Positions 61,213 to 64,000 of a DNA stretch of 64,000 nt are shown piece after piece. Position numbers and translations under genes: made by a program. Source of the DNA: Actinomycetota bacterium. GTDB taxonomy: Bacteria; Actinomycetota; Actinomycetes; Nanopelagicales; Nanopelagicaceae. The stretch is taken from the NCBI GenBank assembly GCA_016870715.1, contig VGAL01000002.1, positions 34,204-98,203 of the forward strand. Reading direction: 5' to 3'. Position 1 is the first letter of the stretch, and each line of letters opens with the position of its first letter. The notes under the pieces were generated by a model that saw only the letters and a program-made list of their open reading frames with translations, ran no database searches and was not told where the DNA came from.

Positions 61213-63429
61213 TCATAGTTTTTCCACTGGGGCATAGCGGAGTAAAAGGCGGCGCTCGCCGTAATTCCCGAAGTCAATGGTGGCTTCAGCGCGCTCCCCC
61301 TCGCCTGTGAGGGAACGAACGTGGCCGATTCCGAAGGTCTGATGGAGGACGCGATCGCCTACTGCCAAATCGAGAGAGATGACACGTTTACCAGTTGAAC
61401 GTACTGCAGGTGCGCTTTTGATCTTTGGTGTGAAGGTTGGCGATTTTTGTTCCATGAGATGTTCTGGAATCTCGCCGAAGAAACGTGAAGGTGCGTTGTA
61501 GGTTGGAGTGCCGAACATAAAACGGGTTGACGCGCGCGTGAGATAGAGACGTTCGCGAGCGCGAGTGAGGCCAACATATGCAAGACGTCGCTCCTCTTCG
61601 ATCTCATTGGGATCACCTAATGAACGCGAGTGCGGGAAGACGCCCTCCTCCAGTCCAGTGAGGAAGACGGTAGGAAACTCCAATCCCTTGGCGGTGTGCA
61701 AGGTCATCAAGGTAACGACGCCACCGTGATCTTCACCATCGGGGATTTGATCAGAATCTGCAACGAGCGAGACCCGCTCTAAGAATCCGACAAGTGATAT
61801 CTCGGAAAGCGCATCGTCGTCGCCTTGAGGATTTTCGTCCTCTTCATACTCTTGCGCGACTGCTACCAACTCCTCGATATTTTCTAATCGCCCTTCATCT
61901 TGTGGGTCGGTACTGTCGGAGAGTTCAGCGCCCAAACCGCTCTGTTCGATGACTGCCTCAGCAATGACTGATGGCTTAAAACCCTTCTCGACCATGGTGC
62001 GCAAGGTCGCCATGAGATTTGCAAATTGATCGATTGCGGAGATTGCGCGTGCAGACAGGTCCGAGGCTTGGTCGCACCTAAAGAGCGCATCCCAAAGTGG
62101 AAGATCAAGAGCATCGAGGGAGGCAATCGCTTTATCACCGATTCCGCGTTTGGGAGTATTGATGATTCGTCGGAGTGAGATCTCATCGTAGGGATTTGCT
62201 AACACTCGTAAATAAGCGAGTAAATCTCGGACTTCTTTTCGTTCGTAGAAGCGGACTCCCCCAACAACTTTGTAGGGAATAGCGCTACGCATAAAGACCT
62301 CTTCAAAGGGGCGAGATTGATTATTGGTTCGGTAGAAAATCGCAGTCTCCCCCGGTTGGGAGATTCCCTCGCTCTGCAAGCTGCGAATCTCGTTCACGAC
62401 GAACTCGGCTTCATCGCGCTCGTCATCGGCTTCGTAGGTGATGATTGCCGATCCTGCGCCAGAGTCGCTCCAGAGGTTCTTCGCCTTTCGACTCGCGTTA
62501 TTTGTAATTACTGCATTTGCAGCCGAGAGGATGTTTTGGGTCGAACGATAGTTCTGCTCAAGCAAGATGGTGCGCGCAGATGGGTAATCCTCTTCAAATT
62601 GGAGGATATTGCGGATAGTTGCGCCTCGGAAAGCATAGATTGATTGATCGGCATCACCAACAACGCAAAGTTCGGCAAGTGGGAAGCCATCGCTCTCATT
62701 ACCGACTAATTCACGTACTAATACATATTGGGCATGGTTGGTATCTTGATACTCATCGACGAGAACATGTCGAAACCTAGAGCGGTAACGCGCCTTTACC
62801 TCGGGGTGGCGCTGCAGTAACTCGACGGTCTTCATAATCAGATCATCAAAATCAAAAACATTTCCCTCGTGTAATTTCTTCTGGTAGATGGCGTAAGTTT
62901 CAGCGACTATCTCTTCGAAATGGTTCGTTGTTTGATTGGCATAGTCGGCTGGTCCCATCAATTCATTCTTGGCATTGCTGATGAGCGCGTGGATCTGCCG
63001 TGGGTTATATCTTTTCGGATCGAGATTGAGATCCTTGCCGATGAGCGCGACTAAACGTTGCGCATCACTCTGATCGTAAATGGTGAAGTTCTGCTTGTAA
63101 CCAGCAGCGACCGCCTCTTGGCGCAAGATTCGTACACACGCGGAGTGGAAAGTGGAGACCCACATCGATTTGGCGCGCAGCCCGACGAGGGCTTGAACCC
63201 GCTCACGCATCTCGCCCGCTGCTTTATTGGTGAAGGTAATGGCGAGGATTTCGTAAGGAGCGAATGCACGTGCGGCGAGGAGGTAAGCGATTCGATTGGT
63301 GAGGACTCGGGTTTTTCCCGACCCGGCGCCAGCGACGATCAGAAGTGGTGAACCAGCGTGAATGACCGCTTCGCGCTGTGCTGGGTTTAACCCGTCAAGG
63401 AGTGGGTGATTGGACCCGGTTTCACTCAT
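61213..63429 (-). CDS. pcrA: DNA helicase PcrA/UvrD
   Basis: 738 residues, superfamily 1A helicase: Q-motif LNPAQREAV, Walker A GAGSGKT, motif Ia ITFTNKAAGEM, Walker B VDEYQDTN, motif III VGDADQSIYAFRGA, motif IV EQNYRST and motif V/VI TLHTAKGLEFPTV and VGLTRAR. The C-terminal DRVLHQTFGIGHV domain is the Tudor-like RNA polymerase contact of PcrA. Works in repair and in clearing transcription and recombination intermediates. The ATG at 63429 is preferred to one at 63489, which lies inside the divergent gene. Confidence 0.96.
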   Translation of the reverse strand: MSETGSNHPLLDGLNPAQREAVIHAGSPLLIVAGAGSGKTRVLTNRIAYLLAARAFAPYEILAITFTNKAAGEMRERVQALVGLRAKSMWVSTFHSACVRILRQEAVAAGYKQNFTIYDQSDAQRLVALIGKDLNLDPKRYNPRQIHALISNAKNELMGPADYANQTTNHFEEIVAETYAIYQKKLHEGNVFDFDDLIMKTVELLQRHPEVKARYRSRFRHVLVDEYQDTNHAQYVLVRELVGNESDGFPLAELCVVGDADQSIYAFRGATIRNILQFEEDYPSARTILLEQNYRSTQNILSAANAVITNNASRKAKNLWSDSGAGSAIITYEADDERDEAEFVVNEIRSLQSEGISQPGETAIFYRTNNQSRPFEEVFMRSAIPYKVVGGVRFYERKEVRDLLAYLRVLANPYDEISLRRIINTPKRGIGDKAIASLDALDLPLWDALFRCDQASDLSARAISAIDQFANLMATLRTMVEKGFKPSVIAEAVIEQSGLGAELSDSTDPQDEGRLENIEELVAVAQEYEEDENPQGDDDALSEISLVGFLERVSLVADSDQIPDGEDHGGVVTLMTLHTAKGLEFPTVFLTGLEEGVFPHSRSLGDPNEIEEERRLAYVGLTRARERLYLTRASTRFMFGTPTYNAPSRFFGEIPEHLMEQKSPTFTPKIKSAPAVRSTGKRVISLDLAVGDRVLHQTFGIGHVRSLTGEGERAEATIDFGNYGERRLLLRYAPVEKL

Positions 63430-63437
63430 AATGTACG

Positions 63438-63443
63438 AGCCTA
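63438..63443 (-). promoter_or_regulatory. Possible leaderless-type -10 element of pcrA
   Basis: TAGGCT on the minus strand, eight bases before the ATG at 63429; spacing is slightly longer than the usual 6-7. Confidence 0.3.
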
Positions 63444-63468
63444 ACCTGAGCCACTGATAAGGAGCGCC

Positions 63469-64000
63469 ATGGAGCCGATTGCCGACCATGAGATTTCACG
63501 AATCCTCGCAGTGACCGCGCACCCTGATGACATCGACTTCGGGGCTGGGGGAACTATTGCGCAGTGGACCGCTAAGGGAATCGAGGTTGGCTATTGCATC
63601 GCCACTAATGGTGACCAAGGTGGGGAAGATCCAGATATTCCGCGCGATCAGATGCAAGTAATTAGACAGAAAGAACAACGTGATGCCGGAAAAATTCTTG
63701 GCGTCACGGATATGGAATTCTTGAATTATCGTGATGGCTGGCTCGAACCCACTATTGAATTACGTAAGAAAATCGTCCGCGCAATCCGTCGTTTCCAACC
63801 AGATCGTTTAGTAATCCAAAGTCCAGAGCGAAATTGGGATCGACTCGGTGCAAGCCATCCAGATCACATGGCTGCTGGAGAAGCTGCGATCCAAGCTGTA
63901 TATCCAGATGCGCGTAATCGTTTTGCATTCATGGATTTACTCGATGAAGGTCTCGAACCGTGGCGAGTAAAAGAAGTCTGGGTGATGTCGATGGTTACAC
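63469..64000 (+). CDS. PIG-L family deacetylase, cut by the window end
   Basis: 177 codons are visible and the frame is still open at the edge. Zinc motifs of the family: AHPDDIDFG (about 17-25) and the later SHPDHMAAG (about 138). It is a second LmbE-like protein besides mshB; the DD-I-D pattern and NGDQGG loop differ from MshB, so it may be a mycothiol conjugate amidase-like or sugar deacetylase. AAGGAG lies four bases before the ATG. Divergent from pcrA with a 39-base spacer. Confidence 0.88.
   Translation, partial: MEPIADHEISRILAVTAHPDDIDFGAGGTIAQWTAKGIEVGYCIATNGDQGGEDPDIPRDQMQVIRQKEQRDAGKILGVTDMEFLNYRDGWLEPTIELRKKIVRAIRRFQPDRLVIQSPERNWDRLGASHPDHMAAGEAAIQAVYPDARNRFAFMDLLDEGLEPWRVKEVWVMSMVT

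Noticed and set aside
1-64000. Transposons, integrases, phage genes, tRNA or rRNA genes
   Set aside because: None could be recognised; gene spacing, codon use and function are uniform along the window, with no sign of a mobile island.

Overview
The window reads as a chromosomal segment from a streamlined actinobacterium. Markers are a WhiB regulator, mycothiol biosynthesis (mshB), MoeZ, the actinobacterial families DUF3107, DUF3117, DUF3017, DUF1003 and DUF5719, an LCP wall ligase, and the AccD/AccE/AccA3 type of acyl-CoA carboxylase. Base composition looks near 50 % by eye, low for the phylum, and genes are packed with almost no spacers. Together this suggests a small-genome aquatic lineage such as the Nanopelagicales (acI). 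That placement is inference; no rRNA gene is present to confirm it. I saw no tRNA, rRNA, CRISPR array, transposase, integrase or phage gene, and no gene-free stretch over 300 bases.

Layout. 1-6.2 kb (minus): fdxA, dapC and manB, then whiB, a very large membrane glycosyltransferase and the start of a DUF5719-like protein, i.e. lysine/diaminopimelate and mannose-donor supply plus cell-envelope building. 6.2-7.8 kb (plus): a small SH3-like protein and cysS. 7.8-14.1 kb: VanW protein, small membrane protein and mshB (minus), S9 peptidase (plus), moeZ (minus). 14.1-15.1 kb (plus): TetR regulator and DUF3107. 15.1-19.8 kb (minus): a tightly coupled chain EamA-PHP-MarC-RecB-like-MpaB-like-ParA-like. 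19.8-21.6 kb (plus): MgtE-N/CBS protein and DUF1003. 21.6-31.3 kb (minus): orphan membrane protein, PsiE, Mrp, TatB, HtrA, O-methyltransferase, PepA, NhaA, DUF3117, a sigma-region-4-like protein, SRPBCC, MFS and LOG. 31.3-32.3 kb (plus): dapD. 32.2-39.4 kb: envelope polysaccharide cluster (SpoIID/LytB-like protein, ABC exporter pair, GT2, LCP ligase, UDP-glucose dehydrogenase). 39.4-41.8 kb (minus): purE, purK, birA. 41.8-47.4 kb: accD, accE, maf, accA (plus) facing the methylmalonyl-CoA mutase catalytic subunit. 47.5-50.8 kb: a D,D-carboxypeptidase, trpS and a CBS/CorC membrane protein. 50.9-52.0 kb: an orphan sugar-ABC ATPase closed by the one clear terminator. 52.1-61.2 kb (minus): idh, mdh, DUF3017, folD, purH, purN, a multi-pass membrane protein, sucD, sucC and the B12-binding mutase subunit. 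61.2-63.4 kb: pcrA. The window ends inside a PIG-L deacetylase.

How the genes fit together. BirA biotinylates AccA; AccA/AccD/AccE carboxylate propionyl-CoA or another acyl-CoA; the two-part mutase converts methylmalonyl-CoA to succinyl-CoA; SucCD, malate dehydrogenase and isocitrate dehydrogenase carry the TCA cycle. dapC and dapD are two steps of the succinylated diaminopimelate route. purE, purK, purH, purN and folD are purine and one-carbon steps.

The most general signal is promoter architecture. About twenty transcription units begin with a TANNNT hexamer 6-8 bases before the start codon, with no room for a Shine-Dalgarno site: the signature of leaderless mRNAs. At four divergent gene pairs two such elements sit back to back, and between birA and accD they overlap in a seven-base core. 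This signal also settled several start codons.
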